Shown here: positions 1-5,841 of the stretch, piece by piece
Numbering within the stretch: position 1 is the stretch's first letter
Layout of the letters: every line of letters starts with the position of its first letter
Assembly (NCBI GenBank): GCA_900552925.1
Contig: USBH01000052.1
Coordinates: 1 to 9,234 of the forward strand
DNA length: 9,234 nucleotides
Direction of reading: 5' to 3'
Origin: an uncultured Oscillospiraceae bacterium
GTDB taxonomy: Bacteria; Bacillota; Clostridia; Oscillospirales; Acutalibacteraceae
Program-made: the position numbers and the translations under genes
Notes under the pieces: model-generated
Databases searched by the model: none
What the model was told of the DNA's origin: nothing
The model's input: only the letters and a program-made list of their open reading frames with translations

Positions 1-314
<314 letters not shown>

Positions 315-403
315 TACATCTTCTTGAAACTTCAAGATTGCGCGCACTTCTCCTTCCATCCGCTTCTCCTTTATTCAGTTTTCAGGGTATTTGCCCTTTA
401 TAT

Positions 404-435
404 ACAGCTTACGCTATCGCGTAAGCTGTTTTTTT
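404..435 (+). terminator. rRNA operon rho-independent terminator
   Basis: A perfect 11-bp stem, ACAGCTTACGC (404-414) and GCGTAAGCTGT (419-429), encloses a TATC loop and is followed by seven T (429-435). It stands ~90 bp after the 23S 3' end and ends the rrn transcript. The spacer 315-403 holds two weak hairpins (323-336 and AGGG 384-387 / CCCT 394-397) but no tRNA or 5S gene that I can see. Confidence 0.93.
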
Positions 436-499
436 GTTTCCGGATATGTTTCTGCAAAGACGCAATACCCTGCAGTTACAAGACTGCGGGGTGCTTTTG

Positions 500-528
500 T
501 TGACAAACATTTGACACGATGGTATGAT
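500..528 (+). promoter_or_regulatory. Sigma-A-type promoter for the 551-1401 gene pair
   Basis: A consensus -35 TTGACA (500-505) is separated by exactly 17 nt from a near-consensus -10 TATGAT (523-528). Transcription should start near 535, giving a leader of only ~16 nt that consists mostly of the ribosome binding site. A second TTGACA (511-516) lies inside the spacer; it is too close to this -10 to act with it. Confidence 0.82.
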
Positions 529-550
529 AGAGCCACTGCGGAGGTGCGGT

Positions 551-868
551 ATGGTGAAAATCACATTCAGCGGGGCGTGGCCTGCGGAAAACCGGGTGCA
601 GGCGCTCCGCGCGGTGCAGCGCACGCTGCTGGACGCGCTGCATCTGCAAACGGACCCGGCCTACTACCGGATCGAAACGGAGCCGGCGCAGGCGCGGGGG
701 ATCGCGGTGCACGCCGTGCTTTTCCCGGCGGGCAGTGCCCGGATGCGCCGCGCGGCGGCCGACCGGCTTCTCCGGTATTTTTCGGAGGCGGAGGGCCTGC
801 CCGCGCCGCGGTCGTCGGTCGTGATCAGCACGCCGCAGCAGGAACGGGAGGAAGAAGTATGGAAATGA
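551..868 (+). CDS. Tautomerase-like small protein, no N-terminal Pro
   Basis: A 105-residue soluble protein. The ATG at 551 is preferred over the in-frame ATG at 524 because GGAGG (540-544) sits 6 nt ahead of it and 524 lies inside the -10 box. The layout resembles the MIF/4-oxalocrotonate tautomerase superfamily: a first strand MVKITFSG, a helix (about residues 12-30), then a second beta-alpha unit with 'VHAVLFPAGSARMRRAA' matching the family's 'FPGRS..K' region, and a C-terminal strand ending in E-E-V-W like the usual E-N-W. Family enzymes use an N-terminal proline as general base. Here residue 2 is Val, so classic tautomerase activity is doubtful. It overlaps the downstream GNAT gene by 10 nt, so the two are probably translationally coupled. 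The fold assignment is by eye and moderately sure; substrate unknown. Confidence 0.75.
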   Translation: MVKITFSGAWPAENRVQALRAVQRTLLDALHLQTDPAYYRIETEPAQARGIAVHAVLFPAGSARMRRAAADRLLRYFSEAEGLPAPRSSVVISTPQQEREEEVWK

Positions 869-1401
869 CTGCGGAAACGGTCTATCTGACGCGGGGCGCG
901 CTCGTCATCCGCGATCTGTGCGCGGCGGACGTCGAGCCGATCGTCGCCGGCGAAATCGCGCAGGGCTGGAAGGGCGCGACGCGCGAGAAGTACGACATGC
1001 GCCTGCGCGACGCGGCGGCGGGGCGCTGCATTGCGCTCTGTGCGTCGCTCGCGGGTGCGCCGGTCGGCTACATCAACCTGTATTTCAAGGCCTTTCCGCC
1101 GTATGAGAATACGGATTGGCCGGAGATTGTCGATTTCGGCGTGCTCGAAAAGCACCGCCGCAGCGGGATCGGCACGGCGCTGATGGACGCCGCCGAAGCG
1201 CTGGCCGCGGCGCGCAGCGATACGGTCTGCATCGGCGTCGGGCTGCACAGCGGCTACGGCTCCGCCCAGCGCATGTACGTGAAGCGCGGCTATATCCCGG
1301 ACGGCGCCGGCGTATGGTACCGGGGCGAAGCGCTCGCGCCGTATGCGGCCTGCGTCAACGACGACGACCTGAACCTTTATTTCACGAAAAAGCTGCGGTG
1401 A
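859..1401 (+). CDS. GNAT family N-acetyltransferase
   Basis: A 180-residue cytoplasmic enzyme of the Gcn5-related family, which moves acetyl from acetyl-CoA to an amine. The acetyl-CoA binding signature R-x-x-G-x-G/A is clear as R100-R101-S102-G103-I104-G105, followed by the helix TALMDAAEAL. It follows the strand 'EIVDFGVLEKH', the usual beta4/motif A arrangement. The later 'AQRMYVKRGYIPDG' is the usual motif B region. GGGAGG (846-851) lies 7 nt before the ATG at 859; a second ATG at 865 is less well spaced. The start lies inside the end of the tautomerase-like gene, so the pair forms one transcription unit from the promoter at 500-528. The substrate cannot be told from sequence; candidates are small-molecule amines or protein N-termini. 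Confidence 0.93.
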   Translation: MEMTAETVYLTRGALVIRDLCAADVEPIVAGEIAQGWKGATREKYDMRLRDAAAGRCIALCASLAGAPVGYINLYFKAFPPYENTDWPEIVDFGVLEKHRRSGIGTALMDAAEALAAARSDTVCIGVGLHSGYGSAQRMYVKRGYIPDGAGVWYRGEALAPYAACVNDDDLNLYFTKKLR

Positions 1402-1489
1402 CGCTGTGGAAAATTCCCGCGCCGCGGCGCGTGCGAAAGCGCGGCTCGATGAATGCGGGCGGCTTTCCTGCAGATAATAAAACCATTGC

Positions 1490-1508
1490 GCGCGGCGGGG
1501 CGCCGCGC
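1490..1508. repeat. GC-rich hairpin in the 1402-1554 intergenic region
   Basis: An 8-bp perfect inverted repeat, GCGCGGCG (1490-1497) and CGCCGCGC (1501-1508), with a GGG loop. No T-run follows, so it is not a standard intrinsic terminator. It may slow polymerase or stabilise an RNA end between the GNAT gene and the lipoprotein operon. A GATAAT box (1473-1478) is nearby, but I found no convincing -35, so the promoter of the next operon is not located. Confidence 0.4.
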
Positions 1509-1554
1509 AGCCAGTCAAAATAGGGCTCCTATGGCCCGATCGGAGGATTTTGCA

Positions 1555-2148
1555 ATGAAAAAGTTTGTTTCGGCCCTTTTGGCCTTTTTCGTCATCTTCA
1601 GTCTTTCCGCCTGCAGCGGCGGCGCTTCCGGGAGCGGTGCGGCGTCGTCCGCCTCGGAGCAGGAGGTTTCGATCGAAAGCGCGGAGGCGTTGCTGGGCGC
1701 TGTCTGGGACAGCTACGCGGAGGATGAAAAATTCGCGGTGGCCGGCGGCGATTTCTCGGAGGAGAGCATGGTGACCGACGCGCCCGGCAAGTTCGACGTC
1801 TCCAACACGGATGCGCTCGACGCGACGCTGGGCTTCCCGGCGGCTTCGGCGGACCAGATCGACGAAGCGGCCTCGATGGTGCATATGCTGAACGCGAACA
1901 CGTTTACCTGCGGCGCGTTCCATGTGAAGGACGCGCAGACGCTCGGCGACGTCGCCAAGGCGCTGCAGGAAAATATCCAGCAGCGGCAGTGGATTTGCGG
2001 TTTTCCCGATAAGCTCGTGATCGCGCAGGTCGGCGACTACATCGTTTCCTGCTTCGGCTCGGAGGAGATCGTGGACACGTTCCACACGAAGCTCGCGGCC
2101 GCTTACCCGTCGGCCGAGACGCTGGTCGACGAGCCGATCACGGCCTGA
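1555..2148 (+). CDS. Lipoprotein, DUF4358-like
   Basis: A 197-residue secreted lipoprotein. A type II signal peptide is plain: K2-K3, a hydrophobic core (residues 4-17), then lipobox L17-S18-A19-C20, so Cys20 is expected to be lipidated. A Gly/Ser/Ala linker follows (21-35). The mature part (about 37-197) has the features I associate with DUF4358: a region ending 'HVKDAQTLGDVAKALQENI', then an 'RQW...' segment, then 'VAQVGDYIVSCFG' and a short C-terminal helix. GGAGG (1542-1546) is 8 nt before this ATG, which rules out the upstream in-frame start at 1453. It lies 25 nt ahead of the MBOAT gene and next to a DHHW protein, an arrangement I recall for this family in Clostridia. It may assist surface acetylation; biochemical role unknown. 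Confidence 0.88.
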   Translation: MKKFVSALLAFFVIFSLSACSGGASGSGAASSASEQEVSIESAEALLGAVWDSYAEDEKFAVAGGDFSEESMVTDAPGKFDVSNTDALDATLGFPAASADQIDEAASMVHMLNANTFTCGAFHVKDAQTLGDVAKALQENIQQRQWICGFPDKLVIAQVGDYIVSCFGSEEIVDTFHTKLAAAYPSAETLVDEPITA

Positions 2149-2173
2149 CCGCCGCAGAACCGGAGCGTTCGGC

Positions 2174-3574
2174 ATGCTGTTTTCAAGCATTTCGTTTCTG
2201 TACTACTTTCTGCCCTGCGTGCTCCTGCTGTATTTCGCGGCGCCGAAGCGCCTGAAAAACAGCGTTCTGCTTCTGGCGAGCCTGTTTTTTTACGGATGGG
2301 GCGAGCCGAAGTACCTGGTCTTTATGCTGGTTTCCATCGCGCAGGGGTATGTTTTCGGCCTTCTGATCGAGAAATACCGGGGAATGAAGCGGTCAAAGCT
2401 GTTTTTGACCGCTTCTGTGCTTTTCAGCCTTGGGCTGCTCGGGTACTGCAAGTACGCCGATTTTCTGATCGAGAACTTCAACGCGGCGACGGGGCTTTCG
2501 GTTCCGCTTCTGGAAATCGCCCTGCCCATCGGCATCAGCTTTTACACGTTCCAGATTCTGAGCTATGCGGTCGACGTGTACCGCGGCAGCGTGGGCGCGC
2601 AGAAAAATTTCATCCGCCTCGCGCTGTACATCGCGATGTTCCCGCAGCTCATCGCGGGGCCGATCGTCCGGTATGCGGATATCGAAACGCAGCTCGGCGC
2701 GCGCAGCCACACGCTGGCGGGCGCGGCGGTCGGCGTGCGCCGGTTCATCCTCGGCCTTTCGAAGAAGGTTTTGCTCGCGAATCTGCTCGGCGAGCTGGTC
2801 GCGGCGTTCAAGGCGTCGGGGGAAAAGTCGGTTTTGTACGTCTGGCTGTACGCCGTGGCGTATGCGCTGCAGGTCTACTTCGACTTTTCGGGCTACAGCG
2901 ACATGGCGATCGGCCTCGGGCGCATTTTCGGCTTCCGCTTTGCGGAAAACTTCGACCATCCCTACGTTTCGGGCAGCGTGACGGAATTCTGGCGCAGGTG
3001 GCATATTTCGCTCGGCACCTGGTTCCGCGACTACCTGTACATCCCGCTCGGCGGGAACCGCGTCAGCCGCCCGCGCTGGCTCTTGAACCTGCTGATCGTC
3101 TGGATGGCGACCGGGCTGTGGCACGGCGCGGCGTGGAACTTCGTCGTCTGGGGCCTCTGGTTTGCGGCGCTGCTGATCCTCGAAAAGCTGTGGCTGCTGC
3201 CGCGGCTCACGCGGTGTAAGCCGCTCGGCTGGGTTTACACGCTGTTTTTCGTCGTGCTCGGCTTCGTGATCTTCGACGCTTCCAGCCTCGGCGGCGCAGC
3301 CTCGACGCTGGCGTCCATGTTCGGCGGCGCGGGCCTGCCGGCCGCTACGGCCGAGAGCCTTTACGCGCTGCGGAGCAATTTCGTTTTGCTCGCGGCGGCG
3401 GCGGTCGGCGCCACGCCGGTCCCGCAGCGCATCGCGGCAGCGGCGCAGCGCAGCCGGTACGGAAGGCTTGCGCTGCAGATCGCGGAGCCGGTCGTTTTGC
3501 TCGCGCTGCTTGTCGTGTGCACGGCGTTTCTGGTGGACGGTTCGTTCAACCCGTTCCTGTATTTTCGGTTTTAA
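2174..3574 (+). CDS. MBOAT O-acyltransferase (AlgI/DltB/PatA type)
   Basis: A 466-residue polytopic membrane protein, near the usual 460-520 of AlgI-like members. The N-terminus MLFSSISFLYYFLP and the 'NSVLLLASLFFYGWGEPKY' segment are typical. The core 'FWRRWHISLGTWFRDYLY' carries H277, and 'GLWHGAAWNFVVWG' carries H317, the invariant membrane His of the superfamily. The end 'FNPFLYFRF' is also a family hallmark. Known members pass acyl groups across the membrane to a periplasmic or extracellular acceptor (alginate, teichoic acid D-Ala, peptidoglycan). Start: ATG 2174 with GGAG (2162-2165) 8 nt upstream. It sits between the DUF4358-like lipoprotein and the DHHW/SGNH protein, the pairing expected for polymer O-acetylation. 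Without a dltA or dltC neighbour, acetylation of a glycan is more likely than D-alanylation. The polymer is not identifiable here. Confidence 0.95.
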   Translation: MLFSSISFLYYFLPCVLLLYFAAPKRLKNSVLLLASLFFYGWGEPKYLVFMLVSIAQGYVFGLLIEKYRGMKRSKLFLTASVLFSLGLLGYCKYADFLIENFNAATGLSVPLLEIALPIGISFYTFQILSYAVDVYRGSVGAQKNFIRLALYIAMFPQLIAGPIVRYADIETQLGARSHTLAGAAVGVRRFILGLSKKVLLANLLGELVAAFKASGEKSVLYVWLYAVAYALQVYFDFSGYSDMAIGLGRIFGFRFAENFDHPYVSGSVTEFWRRWHISLGTWFRDYLYIPLGGNRVSRPRWLLNLLIVWMATGLWHGAAWNFVVWGLWFAALLILEKLWLLPRLTRCKPLGWVYTLFFVVLGFVIFDASSLGGAASTLASMFGGAGLPAATAESLYALRSNFVLLAAAAVGATPVPQRIAAAAQRSRYGRLALQIAEPVVLLALLVVCTAFLVDGSFNPFLYFRF

Positions 3575-3586
3575 GGGGGGCGCAGC

Positions 3587-4687
3587 ATGGCGGAAAAGAT
3601 TAAAAATGCCGCGGTGGTTCTGGCGGCGGCGCTGTTCATCTTCGGCTTTTTTGCGTGGAACCTGCTGAAGCCCGCGCAGGCGGAATCGGTCAGCGAGCGC
3701 AGGCCGCTGGCGCAGCTGCCCGCGGCCGACGCGGAAGCGGTGCTTTCCGGCGACTTCATGGAGGATTTCGAGACATATGCGCTCGACCAGTTCCCGCTGC
3801 GCGACGGCTTCCGCGCGGTGAAGGCCTGCGTTTCGCTGTACGCGCTCGGGCAGGGCGACAACAACGGCATCTACGTGCAGGACGGGTATGCCGCAAAGCT
3901 CGACTACCCGATGGACACGGCGTCGATCGACTACGCCGCGGGGCGCTTCCAGTATGTGTACGACCGGTATCTGGCGGGGCGGGACAGCGGCGTGTTCTTC
4001 GCGCTGATCCCCGATAAAAACTTCTTCATGGCGGAGGAAAACGGGTATCCGGCCATCGACTATGAAGCGTTTGCCGCGCGGGTCCGGGAAAAGACGCCGT
4101 TTGCCGAATTCATCGACCTCGCCCCGGCGCTCGAGCTCTCGGATTACTACCGCACCGACACGCACTGGCGGCAGGAGAAGATCACGGACGTGGCGAAGCT
4201 TCTGGCGGAGCGCATGGGCACGTCAATCCCCGGCGAATACACCGTGCAGCGCGTGGAAACGCCGTTCTACGGCGTGTACAGCGGGCAGTCGGCGCTGCCG
4301 CTGCAGCCGGATACGCTGTGCTACCTCGAGACGCCCGCGCTCGAAAGCTGCACCGTCTACGATTACGAGACCGGAGAGACGATCCCGGTCTATGCGCTCG
4401 AAAAGGCCGGCGGGCGGGACCCGTACGAACTGTTCCTGTCGGGCTCCAAGTCGCTGCTCACGATCGAAAACCCGCGCGCGACCACGGACCGCGCGCTGAT
4501 TTTGTTCCGGGATTCCTTCGGCAGCAGCCTCGCGCCGCTGCTCGTGGACGGCTACGCCAAAATCACGCTGGTCGACATCCGCTACATTTCCCCCGCGCTG
4601 CTCGACCGCTTCATCGCGTTTGACGACCAGGACGTCCTATTCCTGTACAGCGTTTCGATTTTGAACAGCAGCGAGACGATCAAGTGA
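3587..4687 (+). CDS. DHHW/AlgX-J-like SGNH acetyltransferase partner
   Basis: A 366-residue protein with a short cytoplasmic N-terminus, one membrane segment (about residues 8-26) and an extracytoplasmic domain. In AlgJ/AlgX and DHHW proteins a Ser-Asp-His set moves acetyl onto a polysaccharide. Here D191-T192-H193-W194 ('YYRTDTHWRQ') is the D-x-H-W motif, and 'LILFRDSFGSSLAP' holds the candidate nucleophile S310 after D309, as in the family's D-S-F block. The variant has Thr where the family name has His (DTHW rather than DHHW), as in AlgX/AlgJ. An AAGGGGGG ribosome site (3573-3580) stands 6 nt before the ATG, overlapping the MBOAT stop, with only 12 nt between the genes. It most likely accepts acetyl from the MBOAT channel and modifies a cell-surface glycan. 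I see no clear terminator in 4688-4779. Confidence 0.88.
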   Translation: MAEKIKNAAVVLAAALFIFGFFAWNLLKPAQAESVSERRPLAQLPAADAEAVLSGDFMEDFETYALDQFPLRDGFRAVKACVSLYALGQGDNNGIYVQDGYAAKLDYPMDTASIDYAAGRFQYVYDRYLAGRDSGVFFALIPDKNFFMAEENGYPAIDYEAFAARVREKTPFAEFIDLAPALELSDYYRTDTHWRQEKITDVAKLLAERMGTSIPGEYTVQRVETPFYGVYSGQSALPLQPDTLCYLETPALESCTVYDYETGETIPVYALEKAGGRDPYELFLSGSKSLLTIENPRATTDRALILFRDSFGSSLAPLLVDGYAKITLVDIRYISPALLDRFIAFDDQDVLFLYSVSILNSSETIK

Positions 4688-4779
4688 GCGGGGCCGCTGC
4701 GGCGGGCAATACGGCCGTCACAGAAAAATCGCGGATCGCGAACTTTTAAAAAAGTTAAATTGTTACGTTTTTGTTAAAA

Positions 4780-4806
4780 TTAGCACTCTCCTCTTGACAG
4801 TGCTAA
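4780..4806 (+). promoter_or_regulatory. CIRCE operator (HrcA binding site)
   Basis: TTAGCACTC (4780-4788), nine spacer bases, then CAGTGCTAA (4798-4806). The consensus is TTAGCACTC-N9-GAGTGCTAA, so only the first base of the right arm departs from it. The element covers the -35 box of the hsp20 promoter, so bound HrcA would block polymerase. In Firmicutes HrcA/CIRCE usually controls groESL and the hrcA-grpE-dnaK operon; control of a small heat-shock gene is less common. hrcA itself is not in the window. Confidence 0.93.
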
Positions 4807-4821
4807 TTTTCGGTATATAAT
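4794..4821 (+). promoter_or_regulatory. hsp20 promoter
   Basis: A perfect -35 TTGACA (4794-4799) and a perfect -10 TATAAT (4816-4821) with a 16-nt spacer; RNA should start near 4828. The 40 bp upstream are very AT-rich, including a 7-bp AT palindrome AACTTTT (4741-4747) / AAAAGTT (4750-4756), and could act as an UP element. The -35 lies inside the CIRCE operator, so this is a vegetative promoter that is switched by repression. Confidence 0.88.
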
Positions 4822-4853
4822 ATAAGTGTACCTTGAAAGAGGTGCAGAAAACC

Positions 4854-4880
4854 AAAAAAAGCATCCGCAAAAACGGATGC
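4854..4880 (-). terminator. Minus-strand-oriented hairpin terminator in the hsp20 leader
   Basis: GCATCCG (4861-4867) and CGGATGC (4874-4880) form a 7-bp stem with a CAAAAA loop. Directly left of it are seven A (4854-4860), so on the minus strand the stem is followed by seven T, the form of an intrinsic terminator. No minus-strand gene is seen to the right. On the plus strand the same hairpin falls ~33 nt into the hsp20 leader, where it may instead protect the mRNA 5' end or shape the leader. Confidence 0.55.
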
Positions 4881-4956
4881 CGGACAGCAAAAGCTCGCAC
4901 AGCCGAGAAAACGACTCCAGCGTTCTACGAGCCAAATATGATTGGAGGAATGACTT

Positions 4957-5403
4957 ATGTTGTCTAGACTTTTTGGTGAAGACCTGTTTGATGAGATGTT
5001 CGAAGATCCGTTTGAAATGATGCCGGTGTTCTCTCATCACAATCCGCTTTACGGCAAGCATGCGAAAGCCCTGATGAAGACCGATGTGCGCGAAAAGGAT
5101 AACGCCTATGAGCTGGACATCGATCTGCCGGGCTTTAAGAAGGAGGAGATCCAGGCTCAGATCTCGAACGGCTATCTGACCATCAGCGCAAGCAAAGGCC
5201 TTGATAAAGAGCAGAAGGACAACGATGGCCGTTATATCCGCCGTGAACGATACAGCGGTGCGTGTAGCCGCAGCTTCTATGTAGGCGAGGATGTGACGGA
5301 GAAGGATATCAGTGCAAAGTTTGAGGACGGCATCCTGAAGCTGACGGTTCCGAAGAAGGAAGCGAAGGCTTTGCCGGAGCCGAACCGGATTTCCATTGAA
5401 TAA
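4957..5403 (+). CDS. hsp20: Small heat-shock protein, Hsp20/alpha-crystallin family
   Basis: A 148-residue ATP-independent holdase chaperone that binds unfolding proteins in large oligomers. A short N-terminal arm rich in Phe and Met (residues 1-37, 'LFGEDLFDEMFEDPFEMM') precedes the alpha-crystallin domain (about 40-135). The domain includes 'YELDIDLPGFKKEEI' and the family signature G125-I126-L127...P132 ('GILKLTVPK'). The C-terminal I145-S146-I147 is the I-x-I motif used in oligomer assembly. GGAGG (4944-4948) is 8 nt before the ATG. The leader is ~130 nt and holds several short hairpins; I see no segment that clearly pairs with the Shine-Dalgarno, so an RNA thermometer is not supported. 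Codons are less GC-biased than in neighbouring genes, as often seen in highly expressed genes. Regulated by CIRCE/HrcA. Confidence 0.96.
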   Translation: MLSRLFGEDLFDEMFEDPFEMMPVFSHHNPLYGKHAKALMKTDVREKDNAYELDIDLPGFKKEEIQAQISNGYLTISASKGLDKEQKDNDGRYIRRERYSGACSRSFYVGEDVTEKDISAKFEDGILKLTVPKKEAKALPEPNRISIE

Positions 5404-5416
5404 TCATCAGCGCGGG

Positions 5417-5445
5417 AAGCGGGCAGCGAAAGCTGCCCGCTTTTT
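5417..5445 (+). terminator. hsp20 rho-independent terminator
   Basis: GCGGGCAGC (5419-5427) and GCTGCCCGC (5432-5440) form a 9-bp stem closed by a stable GAAA tetraloop, extended by two A-T pairs, with five T (5441-5445). It starts 13 nt after the hsp20 stop codon and makes hsp20 a single-gene transcript. Confidence 0.95.
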
Positions 5446-5468
5446 GCGTCTGCCGGAACCCCGCCGCC

Positions 5469-5499
5469 TTTCCACAGCGCGGCAGGGCGGTTGTGGAAA
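5469..5499. repeat. Inverted repeat TTTCCACA/TGTGGAAA
   Basis: TTTCCACA (5469-5476) and TGTGGAAA (5492-5499) are perfect 8-bp arms around a 15-nt GC-rich spacer. The right arm read on the minus strand (TTTTCCACA) is one base from the DnaA-box consensus TTATCCACA. It could be an operator or a DnaA-type site upstream of the small-ORF cluster, or a plain hairpin. No T-run follows. Function unknown. Confidence 0.4.
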
Positions 5500-5545
5500 A
5501 AGCAAAAGGCACCGGGAGGTAACTGGGTAACAAAAAAGTGCGTAC

Positions 5546-5573
5546 TTGTGGGCGCGGAAAAAACCGCTAAAAT
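5546..5573 (+). promoter_or_regulatory. Candidate promoter for the small-ORF/sirtuin unit
   Basis: TTGTGG (5546-5551), a 16-nt spacer and TAAAAT (5568-5573). The -10 has one mismatch from TATAAT but the -35 matches only in its first three bases. RNA would start near 5580, leaving a ~45-nt leader to the first small ORF. GTACTT (5542-5547) and AAGTAC (5577-5582) flank the element as a 6-bp inverted repeat, which might be an operator. Supported mainly by position after the hsp20 terminator and before a strong ribosome site. Confidence 0.4.
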
Positions 5574-5624
5574 AATAAGTACAGGGGGCGAAAACCCGCT
5601 GAATACAAAACGGAGGTAATCAAA

Positions 5625-5717
5625 ATGGCACTTTCCAATCTGTCTGCGTGGAATACGGAAAAGGCGGGATCCCCGCCGGGACCCTTTACCAGCAATCCGG
5701 TTTTACCGGTTCCATAG
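5625..5717 (+). CDS. 30-residue peptide, possible RiPP precursor or its remnant
   Basis: A 31-codon ORF with a very good ribosome site, GGAGGT (5612-5617), with GGAGG 8 nt before the ATG at 5625. The peptide begins MALSNLSAWNTEKAG and ends in a Pro-rich tail with PVLPVP; it has no Cys and no membrane segment. Position is the main clue: it stands 19 nt ahead of a fragment resembling a radical-SAM peptide maturase, where RiPP precursor genes commonly lie. A 6-bp hairpin, GGCGGG / CCCGCC, falls within the coding part. I do not recognise a precursor family. It could be an intact precursor orphaned from its enzyme, a precursor that lost its core in the same deletion, or a leader peptide. Confidence 0.5.
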   Translation: MALSNLSAWNTEKAGSPPGPFTSNPVLPVP

Positions 5718-5736
5718 AGCAAGCGAGGTTTTCATC

Positions 5737-5841
5737 ATGAAACAGTATTTTGCCTTTCAATGGCACATCACCGGCGGCGACCCGATTCTGCACCCCGCGT
5801 TCCGGCGGCTGGACGCGGAGAATGAAAGGGGTGCGCAGTGA
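5737..5841 (+). pseudogene. Internal-deletion remnant of a radical SAM peptide maturase
   Basis: A 34-residue ORF with GAGG (5725-5728) 8 nt before the ATG. Residues 1-12, MKQYFAFQWHIT, match what I recall as the N-terminus of radical-SAM/SPASM peptide maturases (Cys-rich-peptide/FibroRumin-like group), where it is followed at once by D-x-C-D-x-x-C-x-x-C. Here residues 13-21, GGDPILHPA, follow instead; in those enzymes that stretch comes tens of residues later, as '(Y/F)ITGGDPILHP'. The ~50-80 residues between, with all three cluster cysteines, are absent, and the protein stops soon after 'FRRL'. The join at 'IT' suggests deletion between two short repeats encoding Ile-Thr. It cannot bind the Fe-S cluster. 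The TGA stop (5839-5841) overlaps the sirtuin ATG, so the remnant may still couple sirtuin translation. Family match is from memory. Confidence 0.55.

Noticed and set aside
391..858. N-terminal extension of the GNAT reading frame back to 391
   Set aside because: It would cross the rRNA terminator and promoter and run through the tautomerase-like gene in another frame. GGGAGG before ATG 859 fixes the start.
664..2190. Minus-strand ORF of 508 codons
   Set aside because: Lies opposite well-supported plus-strand genes; Arg-rich low-complexity translation, no ribosome site.
2393..4165. Minus-strand ORF of 590 codons
   Set aside because: Antisense shadow of the MBOAT and DHHW genes; composition typical of a non-coding frame in GC-rich DNA.
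4822..4956. RNA thermometer controlling hsp20
   Set aside because: I found no leader segment that clearly masks the GGAGG at 4944-4948; CIRCE already explains heat control.
4826..5020. Plus-strand ORF of 64 codons in the hsp20 leader
   Set aside because: GTG start at the expected transcription start with no ribosome site, and out of frame with hsp20, which has strong evidence.
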